From NCBI RefSeq assembly GCF_017308975.1, contig NZ_JADWPD010000002.1, positions 124,001 to 188,000 on the forward strand: a stretch of DNA of 64,000 nucleotides. The letters run 5' to 3'. The position numbers and the translations under genes were made by a program. This DNA is from Amycolatopsis sp. MtRt-6 (GTDB lineage Bacteria; Actinomycetota; Actinomycetes; Mycobacteriales; Pseudonocardiaceae). The notes under the pieces are model-generated. The model did no database searches, was not told the origin of the DNA, and was given only the letters and a program-made list of their open reading frames with translations. Shown in pieces: positions 7,054-15,499 of this stretch; positions within the stretch are counted from its first letter, which is position 1, and every line of letters begins with the position of its first letter.

Positions 7054-8523
7054 TCAGCCGCGGCCGAACAACCGCGCCCTCGCTCGTCTCCGGCGCGCCG
7101 GCAGGCGGCCGGCCACCGCGTCCTCCAGCAATGCCCCCACGGTCTCCCGCGCGCAGGCCTTGTTCGCCCCGATCCCGCCGGACGGGCCGCGCTTGATCCA
7201 CCCCGCCACGTACTCCCCCGGCCGCCCGGAAACGCGGCCCGAGTCGTTCGGGATCACGCCCGCCTCCTCGTCGAACGGCAGCCACGGCAGCGGTACCCCG
7301 CGGAACCCCGCCGCCCGGACGACCCGGCCCGCCGCGATCTCGACGTCTCCCTCCACACCGGACACCACCACCGCGCGGACCTCCGCGTCCCCCGCGAACG
7401 CCACCGGCGCCGAGTGGAACCGCAGCACCACGCGGCGCCCGTCCGGCGGCGGCGCCGACCAGTCCACCTTCTCCCGCGGCACCCCCTGCAGCCACGCCGC
7501 CTTCTCCCCCGGCGCCGCCCCCTCGATCGCGTCCGCGACGCGCCGATCGTGTGCGTCCACCACCAAGCCGCCGCGGGCCGCCAGTGCCAGGAGCTCCGGG
7601 CGCGTGTACGCCGCCGTCTCCGGGCCGCGGCGGGCCAGCAGCACCACCTCGCGGACCTTCGACGACCGCAGCCGCGCCAGTGCTTCCGGGGCGATCGCCG
7701 TCCCCGCCAGCGACTCCGGGCCGGCCGTCAGGATGCGGGCGATGTCCACGGCCACGTTGCCCGTGCCCACCACGACGACCCGCTCGGCGGAGAGGTCGGG
7801 CGGCGCCACCTCCGGGTGGCCGTTGTACCAGCCGACCACCGTCGCGGCCGGGAGGCTGCCGGGCAGGTCCTCGCCGGGGACGCCGAGGCGCCGGGCTTCG
7901 GTGGCCCCGACCGCGTAGATCACCGCGTCGTGCCGGTCCGCCAGGCCGGGATCGGCCGCAACGCCGAGCCGCAGGCGCAGCCGCGGGTGGTCGTGGAACC
8001 GCGCGAACGTCTCGCCGATCTTCTTCGTCGACGGGTGGTCCGGCGCGACGCCGTAGCGGATCAGGCCGCCGGCCACCGGGAGGCGGTCGACGAGCGTCAC
8101 GCGGGCGTTCGTGTGCAGCAGCAGGTCCTCCACCGCGTACATCCCCGCCGGGCCGGTGCCGACGACGGCGACGTCCAGCGGCGCGAAGTCGCTCGGCAGC
8201 ACCCGCGCGAACGACGGCGGTGCCCACCGGTGGAAGTTCGGCGCCACCGAGACGTCGGCGAGCACGTCCCGGCCCGCGTAGTACTCCGCGTTGATCTGCT
8301 CGTACGCCCGCAGCGGCCCGGTCAGGTCGCCGGCCGGGAAGATCGCGTCGACCGGGCAGGCGTCGGCGCAGGCACCACAGTCGATGCAGGTGGCCGGGTC
8401 GATGTAGAGCAGGTCCGTGGTCCCGAAATCGGGCTCGTCCGGCGTCGGGTGGATGCAGTTGACCGGGCAGACCGACACGCAGGACGCGTCGGCGCAGCAG
8501 GTCTGGGTGATCGCGAACGCCAT
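7054..8523 (-). CDS. Ferredoxin-fused NADPH-ferredoxin reductase (FprB-like)
   Basis: A 489-residue fusion. Residues 1-80 form a bacterial ferredoxin with two cysteine clusters (CCADASCVSVCP and CIDCGACADACP), predicted to bind 3Fe-4S/4Fe-4S centres. The rest is an adrenodoxin-reductase-like flavoprotein: FAD-binding VVGTGPAGMYAVEDLL near residue 105 and NADP-binding VVVGTGNVAVDIAR in the middle. It would pass electrons from NADPH to its own ferredoxin and on to an oxygenase. The stop-to-start gap to the upstream AurF-type oxygenase is 1 bp, so that enzyme is the likely partner. Mycobacterial FprB has the same architecture but is somewhat longer. Confidence 0.9.
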   Translation of the reverse strand: MAFAITQTCCADASCVSVCPVNCIHPTPDEPDFGTTDLLYIDPATCIDCGACADACPVDAIFPAGDLTGPLRAYEQINAEYYAGRDVLADVSVAPNFHRWAPPSFARVLPSDFAPLDVAVVGTGPAGMYAVEDLLLHTNARVTLVDRLPVAGGLIRYGVAPDHPSTKKIGETFARFHDHPRLRLRLGVAADPGLADRHDAVIYAVGATEARRLGVPGEDLPGSLPAATVVGWYNGHPEVAPPDLSAERVVVVGTGNVAVDIARILTAGPESLAGTAIAPEALARLRSSKVREVVLLARRGPETAAYTRPELLALAARGGLVVDAHDRRVADAIEGAAPGEKAAWLQGVPREKVDWSAPPPDGRRVVLRFHSAPVAFAGDAEVRAVVVSGVEGDVEIAAGRVVRAAGFRGVPLPWLPFDEEAGVIPNDSGRVSGRPGEYVAGWIKRGPSGGIGANKACARETVGALLEDAVAGRLPARRRRARARLFGRG

Positions 8524-8524
8524 G

Positions 8525-9427
8525 TCAGATCAGGTTCGCGCGCTTGTAGAACCACAGCGACGGCTTGGTCAGCAACCCCGCCGAGTGCAGGAACTCCATC
8601 AGCCCGGAACAGCTGGAGCGGAGCATCGACTTGTGGTGCTCGTTGGCCTTCGCCTCGCGCCGCGCCCGCTTGCCGTCGAGGCCGGCGTTCTCGTAGACCT
8701 TGCCGTTCACCATGCTCGTCACGATGAAGTACGACGCGATCGCGACGACCAGGCCGTTGATCTGCCGCCGCAGCCGGCCGGCGCCGCGCAGCCGCTCGCG
8801 GGTCTCCTCGCGGGCGAACTTCATGTGCCGCGACTCCTCCACGACGTGGATGTTGTTGATGGTGCGCACGAACGGGACCACCCGCTCGTCGCGCATCCAG
8901 TCGCGCTGCATGACGTCGAGGACTTCTTCGGCGACGAGGATCGCCGCGTAGGCGGCTTCCCCGGTCGCGGTGGCCTTGAAGACCCGGCCCAGCTCGACGA
9001 CGAACCGGCGCGGCCGGTAGGCGGGCGCCCGCAGCTTCGCCGCGCCGCGGGCGAACATGATCGAGTGCCGGCACTCGTCGGCGATCTCGGTCAGCGCCCA
9101 CTGGAACGCCGGGTCGGTGGGGTCCTTGGCGTAGAAGTCGCGCAACACCATCTGCTGCAGGATCATTTCGAACCAGATCCCGGTGCTGGCCACCGACGCC
9201 GCCTCCTGGCGGGTCAGCTCGCGCTGCTGCTCCGGCGTCATGTCGTCCCAGTAGGAGGTGCCGTAGAGCGTGCTCCACTCCGGACTGGCGCCGTGGTAGC
9301 CCGTGTCCAGCGGCGTCTCCCAGTCGACCTCCTTGACGGGGTCGTAGGACAGCTGCTCCGACGAGTCGAGCAGCCGCCGCGCCACGGTCTCCCGGTCCGA
9401 CACGCCCGATTCGCTGATGCTCGTCAC
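8525..9427 (-). CDS. AurF-family di-iron oxygenase (N-oxygenase-like)
   Basis: A 300-residue helical protein with the two carboxylate/histidine metal motifs of the AurF/CmlI group: DECRH (117-121) and EESRH (197-201), plus E75 and E167/E168 in the other helices. AurF-type enzymes oxidise aryl amines with a di-iron centre; many actinobacterial members of this Pfam family have unknown substrates. The GTG start at 9427 has GGAGG six bases upstream. It is first in an operon with the ferredoxin-fused reductase, which supplies a plausible electron path. The palindrome at 9463-9479 probably controls it. Confidence 0.88.
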   Translation of the reverse strand: MTSISESGVSDRETVARRLLDSSEQLSYDPVKEVDWETPLDTGYHGASPEWSTLYGTSYWDDMTPEQQRELTRQEAASVASTGIWFEMILQQMVLRDFYAKDPTDPAFQWALTEIADECRHSIMFARGAAKLRAPAYRPRRFVVELGRVFKATATGEAAYAAILVAEEVLDVMQRDWMRDERVVPFVRTINNIHVVEESRHMKFAREETRERLRGAGRLRRQINGLVVAIASYFIVTSMVNGKVYENAGLDGKRARREAKANEHHKSMLRSSCSGLMEFLHSAGLLTKPSLWFYKRANLI

Positions 9428-9462
9428 GACCGACCTCCTCGTCAGGTGTTACTCAAGTTCAC

Positions 9463-9479
9463 TGTTACCAACCGTAACA
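9463..9479. promoter_or_regulatory. Operator-like inverted repeat TGTTAC-N5-GTAACA upstream of the di-iron oxygenase
   Basis: TGTTAC (9463-9468) and GTAACA (9474-9479) are perfect complements separated by CAACC. The site lies 36-52 bp upstream of the oxygenase start, in an unusually AT-rich pocket. The spacing suits a TetR-type dimer. No regulator gene is adjacent; the neighbour on the other side is an adenylate cyclase. Confidence 0.6.
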
Positions 9480-9510
9480 TATACTCGGCCACCCGGCTGC
9501 GAGCAGTTCA

Positions 9511-11079
9511 GTGAACGACCGTACACTCAAAATGGTGAACCAGGGACAGTCCCCGGCGGAGCCGTTCGGCTCCGGCCTGCTCGGGCCGCTCGACCAGCAC
9601 GCCACGGCGTTGCGCCGGCGGGTCCAAGGCCTGCTCACGGCCGCTTTGATCGCCACCAACGTGATCGGCGCGCTGGTGGTCGCCGGGCTCGCGGCCCTGC
9701 TCATGCCGGCACCCGGGATGTCCGGCGAACTCGTGCGCGTCACGGCGGTGGCAGTACCCGTGTACGTCGTTTCCGCGGTCGTCGTGGGCACGCTGTGGGG
9801 CACCCGCGGCGCCCTCCGGACCCTGCGCTGGGCGGCCGACGGGCGCCCGCCGACCGACGCCGAACGCGCCGCCAGCCTGCGCGTCCCGTTGCGGCTGACG
9901 TCCGTCCAGGCGGTGCTCTGGGGCATCGCGACGCTGGTCTTCGGCGGGCTCGCGGCGCTCGTGCAGCCGGAGGTGGTGCTCACCGAACTCCTCGTGGTCG
10001 CCTTCGCCGCGGTCGTCGTCTGCGCGATCGCCTACCTCTTCGGCGAGTTCGCGCTGCGGCCGTACGCGGCGCTGGCCCTCGCGGGCACCGCGCCCACGCG
10101 GCCGGTCAACGGCGGCGTCAACCGGCGGATGCTGCTGTTCTGGTGCCTGGGCACCGGGGTCCCGGTGGCCGGGCTGGTCGTCACCGCGGTGCTGGCCTGG
10201 GTGCGTGGCGACGTCTCCACCACGAAGCTCGCCGTGTCGGTGATCGCGCTCGGGCTGGTCGTGCTGTGCTTCGGCCTGCTGGTCACGGTGTTCACCGCCC
10301 GCTCGGTGGTCAACCCGATCGCCTCGGTCCGCGACGCGCTCGGCCGCGTCCGGGCCGGGGACTTCGCCGTCGAAATCCCGGTCTACGACGGCACCGAGCT
10401 GGGCCTGCTGCAGGCGGGGTTCAACGACATGGCGGCCGGGCTGGCCGAGCGCGAACGGCTGCGCGACCTGTTCGGCAGGCACGTCGGCCACGAGGTCGCG
10501 GTCGAGGCCATGCGGACGTCGGCCGAGCTCGGCGGCACGGTCCGGACGGTGTCGGTGCTGTTCGTCGACCTCGTCGGCTCGACGGCACTGGCCGCGAGCC
10601 GCCCGCCGGAGGAGGTCGTCGGCCTGCTCAACCGGTTCTTCGCGGTGGTGGTCGACGAGGTCGACCGGCACCACGGACTGGTCAACAAGTTCGTCGGCGA
10701 CGCCGCCTTGGCCGTCTTCGGCGCGCCCGCGCCCCTCGGCGACCACGCGACCCCCGCGCTGGCCGCGGGCCGCGCCATCGCCCGCCGGCTCGCCGCCGAG
10801 GTCCCGGACGGCCCGGCCGGCATCGGCGTGGCGACGGGCGACGCGGTCGCGGGCAACGTCGGCGATCCGCGCCGCTTCGAGTACACGGTGATCGGCGACC
10901 CGGTCAACGAGGCCGCGCGGCTGACCGAGCTGGCCAAGAACGTGCCCGGCCGGCTGCTGGCCTCGTGGACGGCCGTGGAGTCCGCGGCCGCGGCGGAAGC
11001 GGCCCGGTGGACCGCGACCGAGGACGTCACCCTGCGCGGCCGCGCCCGGCCGACCACGCTCGCCGTGCCGGCGGACTGA
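9511..11079 (+). CDS. Membrane-bound class III adenylate cyclase with HAMP domain
   Basis: A 522-residue protein with about six transmembrane helices in residues 35-270 (two early, two around 135-185, two around 210-270), a HAMP linker (about 270-325, TARSVVNPIASVRDALGRV) and a C-terminal class III cyclase domain. Metal-binding aspartates are D353 (FVDLVGST) and D397 (NKFVGDA); K393 is the adenine-selecting lysine; N466 and R470 in DPVNEAAR are the transition-state pair. All catalytic positions are present, so it should make cAMP. The start is uncertain: GTG 9511 or ATG 9532, the latter possibly leaderless behind TACACT (9522-9527). Actinobacteria carry many such cyclases. Confidence 0.92.
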   Translation: MNDRTLKMVNQGQSPAEPFGSGLLGPLDQHATALRRRVQGLLTAALIATNVIGALVVAGLAALLMPAPGMSGELVRVTAVAVPVYVVSAVVVGTLWGTRGALRTLRWAADGRPPTDAERAASLRVPLRLTSVQAVLWGIATLVFGGLAALVQPEVVLTELLVVAFAAVVVCAIAYLFGEFALRPYAALALAGTAPTRPVNGGVNRRMLLFWCLGTGVPVAGLVVTAVLAWVRGDVSTTKLAVSVIALGLVVLCFGLLVTVFTARSVVNPIASVRDALGRVRAGDFAVEIPVYDGTELGLLQAGFNDMAAGLAERERLRDLFGRHVGHEVAVEAMRTSAELGGTVRTVSVLFVDLVGSTALAASRPPEEVVGLLNRFFAVVVDEVDRHHGLVNKFVGDAALAVFGAPAPLGDHATPALAAGRAIARRLAAEVPDGPAGIGVATGDAVAGNVGDPRRFEYTVIGDPVNEAARLTELAKNVPGRLLASWTAVESAAAAEAARWTATEDVTLRGRARPTTLAVPAD

Positions 11080-11121
11080 TGCCGTACGGTCCGTTGTGGA
11101 CACGGCGAACAGGGGAAAAGA

Positions 11122-12042
11122 ATGCTGACACACCGCACCGTCGACGTCGGTGGACTCCGCATGCGGATCGCCGAGCAGGGCACCGGGCCGCTGGTGCTGC
11201 TGCTGCACGGCTGGCCGGAGACGTCGCATTCGTGGCGCCACCAGCTGGGGCCGCTGGCCGACGCGGGCTACCACGTCGTGGCGCCGGACCAGCGCGGCTA
11301 CGGCGGCACCGACGCCCCCGCCGACGCGAGCCAGTACACGCTGCTGCACCTCGTCGGCGACGTCGTCGGGCTGATCCACGCGCTCGGCGAGCGCGAGGCC
11401 GTCGTGGTGGGCCACGACTGGGGCGCGCCGGTCGCGTGGCACACGGCGTTGCTGCGCCCGGACGTCGTCCGCGGCGTCGCGGGGATCAGCGTGCCGCCGG
11501 CCCTGCGCGCGCCGGCACCCCCGCTGAGCCTTCTGCGCGAGCGGTTCGGCGACGGCTTCTACCAGATCTACTTCCAGCGGCCGGGCGTCGCCGAGGCGGA
11601 GTTCGGCGCGGACCCGCGCACGACGTTCCGCAAGCTGCTCGGCGGCAGCGCGGAGGCACCGGTCGTCCGGGACGGCGAGGGTTTCCTCGACCGGTTCACC
11701 GAGCCCGCGGTGCTGCCGTCCTGGCTGAGCGAGGAGGACGTCGACACCGCGGTCGAGTCGTTCGGCCGTTCGGGGTTCACCGGCGGGCTCAACTGGTACC
11801 GCAACATCGACCGCAACTGGGAACTCCTGGCGGCGTGGCGCGACACGCCGATCACCCGCCCGGCGTTCTACCTGTGCGGCGACGGCGACCTGACCCGCGC
11901 GTTCACCGACAGCAGCCGGATCGCCGAGGCAGCGCCGGACCTGCGTGACGTCGTGGACGTGCCCGGCGCCGGGCACTGGGTCCAGCTGGAACGCCCGGCC
12001 GAGGTGAACGCGGCGCTGCTGGAGTTCTTCAAGCAGCTCTGA
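11122..12042 (+). CDS. Alpha/beta-hydrolase, epoxide hydrolase type
   Basis: A 306-residue protein matching soluble epoxide hydrolases: HGWPETSHSW (29-38) with the HGxP oxyanion motif, nucleophile D99 in GHDWGAPVAWH, and catalytic H285 in PGAGHWVQLERP. An aspartate nucleophile rather than serine separates it from esterases and fits epoxide hydrolases or haloalkane dehalogenases; the HGWPE motif favours the former. It would open epoxides to diols in the cytoplasm. It follows the cyclase by 42 bp on the same strand and converges with the alcohol dehydrogenase, whose stop lies 3 bp away. Confidence 0.87.
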   Translation: MLTHRTVDVGGLRMRIAEQGTGPLVLLLHGWPETSHSWRHQLGPLADAGYHVVAPDQRGYGGTDAPADASQYTLLHLVGDVVGLIHALGEREAVVVGHDWGAPVAWHTALLRPDVVRGVAGISVPPALRAPAPPLSLLRERFGDGFYQIYFQRPGVAEAEFGADPRTTFRKLLGGSAEAPVVRDGEGFLDRFTEPAVLPSWLSEEDVDTAVESFGRSGFTGGLNWYRNIDRNWELLAAWRDTPITRPAFYLCGDGDLTRAFTDSSRIAEAAPDLRDVVDVPGAGHWVQLERPAEVNAALLEFFKQL

Positions 12043-12045
12043 GGG

Positions 12046-13059
12046 TCAGCGACGCGGGTCGATGTGGACCTTCGGACCCGCGCCGCCGACGCGCTCGCCC
12101 GCGAGCACGGCCCCGGCCTCGGCCAGGCCCACCGTCGCCGCCACGAGCGGGCGGGGATCGACCACGCCGCTCGCGTACGCCTCGATCGTCTCCGCCAAGC
12201 CCGGCGAAGCCGACAGGACCCCGACCGCCGTGACGTCCTTCAGGACCAGTTCGCGGGTGTCGACGCGGCTGGGGTTGCCGGACAGTCCGATGTAGACGAC
12301 CCGGCCCGCCGGCTCCACCAGCTCCACGGCCAGCGCGGGTGATCCGGCGGCGCCGGTGGCGTCGACCACCGCGTCGAACGGCAGCGAAGGCAGCGTCTCC
12401 CGGGTCCACGAGTTCGTGAACCCGAGGCTGCGGGAGAACTCCAGCGACCCGACGCCCATCAGGTGCACCTCGGCGCCCGCCGCGCGCAGGAACATCGCCG
12501 TGAGCAGGCCGATCGTGCCCGGGCCGAGGACGAGCGCCCGGTCGCCCTCGCCGACGTCGGCCGCGCGGGCCGCGCGCAGGGCGTTGCCGCCCGGTTCGAC
12601 CAGGGCGCCGAGCACGGCGTCCACCGTGTCGGGCAGGGCGTGCAGCGACCACGCCGGCACCGCGAGGCGTTCGGCCAGCGCGCCCGCCCGGCCGCCGCGG
12701 ATGCCGACCTCCTGGCGGCGCTCGCAGGTGTGCTGGTGGCCCTTGCGGCAGCGGCGGCACGTCCGGTCGCCGAGCATCGTGTCGCCCATGACCCGGCGGC
12801 CGAGCCAGGCCGGGTCCACGCCCTCGCCCACGGCCGTCACCGTGCCCGCCCACTCGTGGCCGAGCCGCATCGGGTACGCCGAGTGCCCCTGGTGGAGGTA
12901 GGCCATCGCGCCGGTGAAGAACTCGACGTCGGTGCCGCACACACCGGCCCGTTCGACGTCGACGACGACCTCCCCCGCGACGGCCCGCGGCGCGGGGACT
13001 TCCTGCACCGAGGACTCGCCCGGCCCGGTGAGCACGAAGGCCCGCATGGTCGAAGACAT
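12046..13059 (-). CDS. Zinc-dependent medium-chain alcohol/sorbitol dehydrogenase-like protein
   Basis: A 337-residue MDR protein. Catalytic zinc ligands are present at C-GTD (AGVCGTDVEFF) and the GHEW motif (RLGHEWAGTV). The structural-zinc loop reads GDRTCRRC then RKGHQHTC: three cysteines remain and the first position is Asp. The Rossmann motif is VLGPGTIGLL. It should oxidise a secondary alcohol or sugar alcohol with NAD(P). ATG 13059 starts a normal MDR N-terminus (MSSTMRAFVL); the frame runs further upstream into the promoter. It is divergent from a TetR gene with a palindrome between them. Confidence 0.88.
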   Translation of the reverse strand: MSSTMRAFVLTGPGESSVQEVPAPRAVAGEVVVDVERAGVCGTDVEFFTGAMAYLHQGHSAYPMRLGHEWAGTVTAVGEGVDPAWLGRRVMGDTMLGDRTCRRCRKGHQHTCERRQEVGIRGGRAGALAERLAVPAWSLHALPDTVDAVLGALVEPGGNALRAARAADVGEGDRALVLGPGTIGLLTAMFLRAAGAEVHLMGVGSLEFSRSLGFTNSWTRETLPSLPFDAVVDATGAAGSPALAVELVEPAGRVVYIGLSGNPSRVDTRELVLKDVTAVGVLSASPGLAETIEAYASGVVDPRPLVAATVGLAEAGAVLAGERVGGAGPKVHIDPRR

Positions 13060-13115
13060 GCCCGCATGATCGCATCCCGCCGCCGCGGGTCGATTACCGA
13101 ACACTTGCCATTTTC

Positions 13116-13129
13116 TTGACATCTGTCCA
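13116..13129. promoter_or_regulatory. Near-perfect palindrome TTGACATCTGTCCA in the ADH / TetR divergent promoter
   Basis: TTGACA and TGTCCA flank a TC spacer; six of seven half-site pairs are complementary except T2/C13. It lies 56 bp upstream of the ADH start and 10 bp upstream of the preferred TetR start (13140). Its first six bases also match a -35 hexamer. The likely ligand-responsive repressor is the adjacent TetR. Confidence 0.6.
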
Positions 13130-13139
13130 TTATCGACCG

Positions 13140-13748
13140 GTGACCGACGACTGGACGACCGAAGAGCCCCCCAAGGACCGGCGGGTGCGCCGGTCGCGCG
13201 CCGCGCTGATGCGGGCCGCGGTCGAGCTCGTGTCCGAACGCGACTCCCCCGCCGTCCCGGTGTCCGACATCGCCGAGGCGGCCGACGTCAGCCGCCAGGT
13301 GCTGTACCAGCAGTTCGGCGACCGCGACGCGCTGCTGCTGGAGGCCGCGCTCGACCTCGTCCGGCGCGAGCTGCTCGGCGAGCTCACCGACCTCGCGGTC
13401 CCGGACGGCGAACGCGCGTCGCTGCTGGCACTGGGCCGGCACTTCGCCCGGTACCGGCGCTTCTACCGCGCGCTGCTGACCGGGGCGTCCGCGTTCGCCC
13501 TCACCAAGGCGCTGACCGGCCTGTTCCTCCCGGTCAACCGGGAGAACCTCGGCCGCGCGCTCGGCGGCCGCTTCGACGCCGAAGGCATCGAGGACCTCGC
13601 GACCTTCCTGACCGGCGGGGCCGGCGCGTTCGTCAACGCGTGGGTCGTCGACGGGCCGGACCCGCTCGACCCCGAAGAGTTCGCCGACCGGCTGCAGCGG
13701 ATGCACTCGGTCGTCACCGCGATGATCACGAAGGAGGCCGGCCGATGA
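13140..13748 (+). CDS. TetR/AcrR family transcriptional regulator
   Basis: A 202-residue regulator with an N-terminal HTH (VPVSDIAEAADVSRQVLYQQ) and a helical ligand domain. I chose GTG 13140 over the TTG at 13116 because the latter lies inside the palindrome that should be its operator. The stop overlaps the start of the CocE-type hydrolase (ATGA), so they are coupled. It probably governs that hydrolase and the divergent alcohol dehydrogenase. Confidence 0.86.
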   Translation: MTDDWTTEEPPKDRRVRRSRAALMRAAVELVSERDSPAVPVSDIAEAADVSRQVLYQQFGDRDALLLEAALDLVRRELLGELTDLAVPDGERASLLALGRHFARYRRFYRALLTGASAFALTKALTGLFLPVNRENLGRALGGRFDAEGIEDLATFLTGGAGAFVNAWVVDGPDPLDPEEFADRLQRMHSVVTAMITKEAGR

Positions 13749-15367
13749 TCAGCCGTCTCGTCGAACGCCTGCTGAAGCTGCCCGCGCCGGCCACCCGGCG
13801 CCTCGTCGTCCGGCGGGACCTGCGCGTCCCGATGCGCGACGGCGTCGAGCTGCTCGCCGACCACTGGGCGCCGCGCGACGGCGCGGACGGGCTCCCGGCC
13901 GCGCTGGTGCGCACGCCCTACGGCCGCCGGGGCCCGTTCGGCGCGATCCTGGCACGTCCCCTGGCCGAACGCGGCTTCCAGGTGCTCGTCCAGAGCACCC
14001 GCGGCGGCTTCGGCTCCGGCGGCGTCTTCGACCCGCTGCGGCAGGAGCGCGAAGACGGCCTCGCGACGCTGGACTGGGTGGTGGACCAGCCGTGGTCCGG
14101 CGACGCGATCGTGCTCGTCGGCGCCAGCTACCTGGGTTACGTCCAGTGGGCGGCCGCCGATCGCCTGCCGCCGCAGGTGAAGGCGATGGTCCCGCAGGTC
14201 ACCGAATCGGGACTGACACTGGAGTTCCTGCGGGAGGACGGCCTTTCGCTGGAGACGCCGTTCGGGTGGGGCGTGCAGGTCGCTACCCAGGAGCGCCGCT
14301 TCGCGCTGCTGCGGCAACGCACCCAGGCGAAGAAGCTGGCGCAGGCGCTGAACACGCTGCCGCTCGCCCAGGCCGACGTCGTCGCCATCGGCCACCGCTC
14401 CGACTACATCCAGGACATCCTCGTCCACCCCGAGAGCAGCCCGCGCTGGGCGGAGATCGACCACCGGAGCCGCGTCGCGGACGTCACCGTCCCGGTCAGC
14501 TCGGTCGCCGGCTGGTACGACATCTTCCTGCCGGGCCAGCTGCGCGACTTCCGGACGCTGCAGGACGCGGGACGGCGACCCCGGCTCACGGTCGGGCCGT
14601 GGACCCACGCCGGCCGCGAAAGCCTGCTCGGCAGCACGAGCGAGACGCTGCGGGAAACCCTCGAGTTCGGGCTCGCGCACGCGCGCGGTGAGGAACCGCC
14701 GGACCGGGCGCCGGTCCGGCTGTTCGTCATGGGCGAGGAAGCCTGGCGCGACTTCGCTTCCTGGCCGCCGGAAGGCTATGCGCCGCAACGGTTCCACCTG
14801 CAGGCCGGCGGCACGTTGGCCACGGCCGTTCCGGGTGAGTCCGCACCGGACCGCTACCGCTACGACCCGGCGGACCCGACCCCCGCGGCCGGCGGGGTGC
14901 GGATGGCCCCGGACGCGGGCCGGGTGGACAACGCGGCGCTCGAAGCGCGCGCCGACGTCCTCACCTACACCACGGCCGTGCTCGGCGAAGACGTCGAGGT
15001 CATCGGGGACGTGCACGCGGAAATCTGGTTCCGGTCGAGCCTGCGGTTCGCCGACGTCTTCGTCCGGCTCTGCGACGTCGGTCCGGACGGCCGGTCGGTC
15101 AACGTCTGTGACGGCCTCACCAGCCTGCGGGACGCCGGCGAACTGGCCGCCGTCACCGTGCGGCTGTGGCCGACGGCGCACCGGTTCCGGCGCGGGCACC
15201 GCATCCGCGTCCAGGTCTCCAGCGGCGCTTTCCCGCGCTACGCCCGGAATCCCGGCACCGGCGAGCCGCACGCCACCGCCGTCACGCTGCGCGCCGCGGA
15301 CCAGGAGGTCCACCACGACCCCGCGCACGCGTCGGCGATCGTGCTGCCCGTGCGTAATTTTCGATAA
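13745..15367 (+). CDS. CocE/NonD family hydrolase (X-Pro dipeptidyl-peptidase-like esterase)
   Basis: A 540-residue serine hydrolase. The N-terminal alpha/beta domain has the nucleophile S128 in GASYLGY and a conserved STRGGFGSGG segment (84-93). The C-terminal half (about 330-540) is the jelly-roll domain of the family, with EIWFRSSLRFADVFVRL and the final VSSGAFPRYARNP block. Members hydrolyse acyl esters or amides such as cocaine or cephalosporin esters. No signal peptide is visible, so it is probably cytoplasmic. It is translationally coupled to the upstream TetR, which suggests detoxification or catabolism of an ester. Confidence 0.88.
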   Translation: MISRLVERLLKLPAPATRRLVVRRDLRVPMRDGVELLADHWAPRDGADGLPAALVRTPYGRRGPFGAILARPLAERGFQVLVQSTRGGFGSGGVFDPLRQEREDGLATLDWVVDQPWSGDAIVLVGASYLGYVQWAAADRLPPQVKAMVPQVTESGLTLEFLREDGLSLETPFGWGVQVATQERRFALLRQRTQAKKLAQALNTLPLAQADVVAIGHRSDYIQDILVHPESSPRWAEIDHRSRVADVTVPVSSVAGWYDIFLPGQLRDFRTLQDAGRRPRLTVGPWTHAGRESLLGSTSETLRETLEFGLAHARGEEPPDRAPVRLFVMGEEAWRDFASWPPEGYAPQRFHLQAGGTLATAVPGESAPDRYRYDPADPTPAAGGVRMAPDAGRVDNAALEARADVLTYTTAVLGEDVEVIGDVHAEIWFRSSLRFADVFVRLCDVGPDGRSVNVCDGLTSLRDAGELAAVTVRLWPTAHRFRRGHRIRVQVSSGAFPRYARNPGTGEPHATAVTLRAADQEVHHDPAHASAIVLPVRNFR

Positions 15368-15377
15368 TCGCGGAGAT

Positions 15378-15396
15378 TTCGCGAAAATACCGCGAA
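15378..15396. promoter_or_regulatory. AT-containing inverted repeat upstream of the protease-nuclease gene
   Basis: TTCGCG (15378-15383) and CGCGAA (15391-15396) are separated by AAAATAC. It lies in the 132-bp gap between the CocE-type hydrolase and the trypsin-NUC1 gene. The same gap has the direct repeat TAACGCG at 15439-15445 and 15463-15469. Either could be a weak terminator or an operator; no regulator is adjacent. Confidence 0.35.
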
Positions 15397-15499
15397 GTGG
15401 AGTGAAAAAGAATTCCCGGCGACGCGCCGGAAATCGTGTAACGCGCTCTCCGGTGGCGCGACTAACGCGATGTTTCCGGATCGCTCGCGGGGAGGCATC

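Noticed and set aside
13116..13748. TTG 13116 as start of the TetR gene
   Set aside because: The TTG is part of a palindromic operator; GTG 13140 begins a normal family N-terminus.
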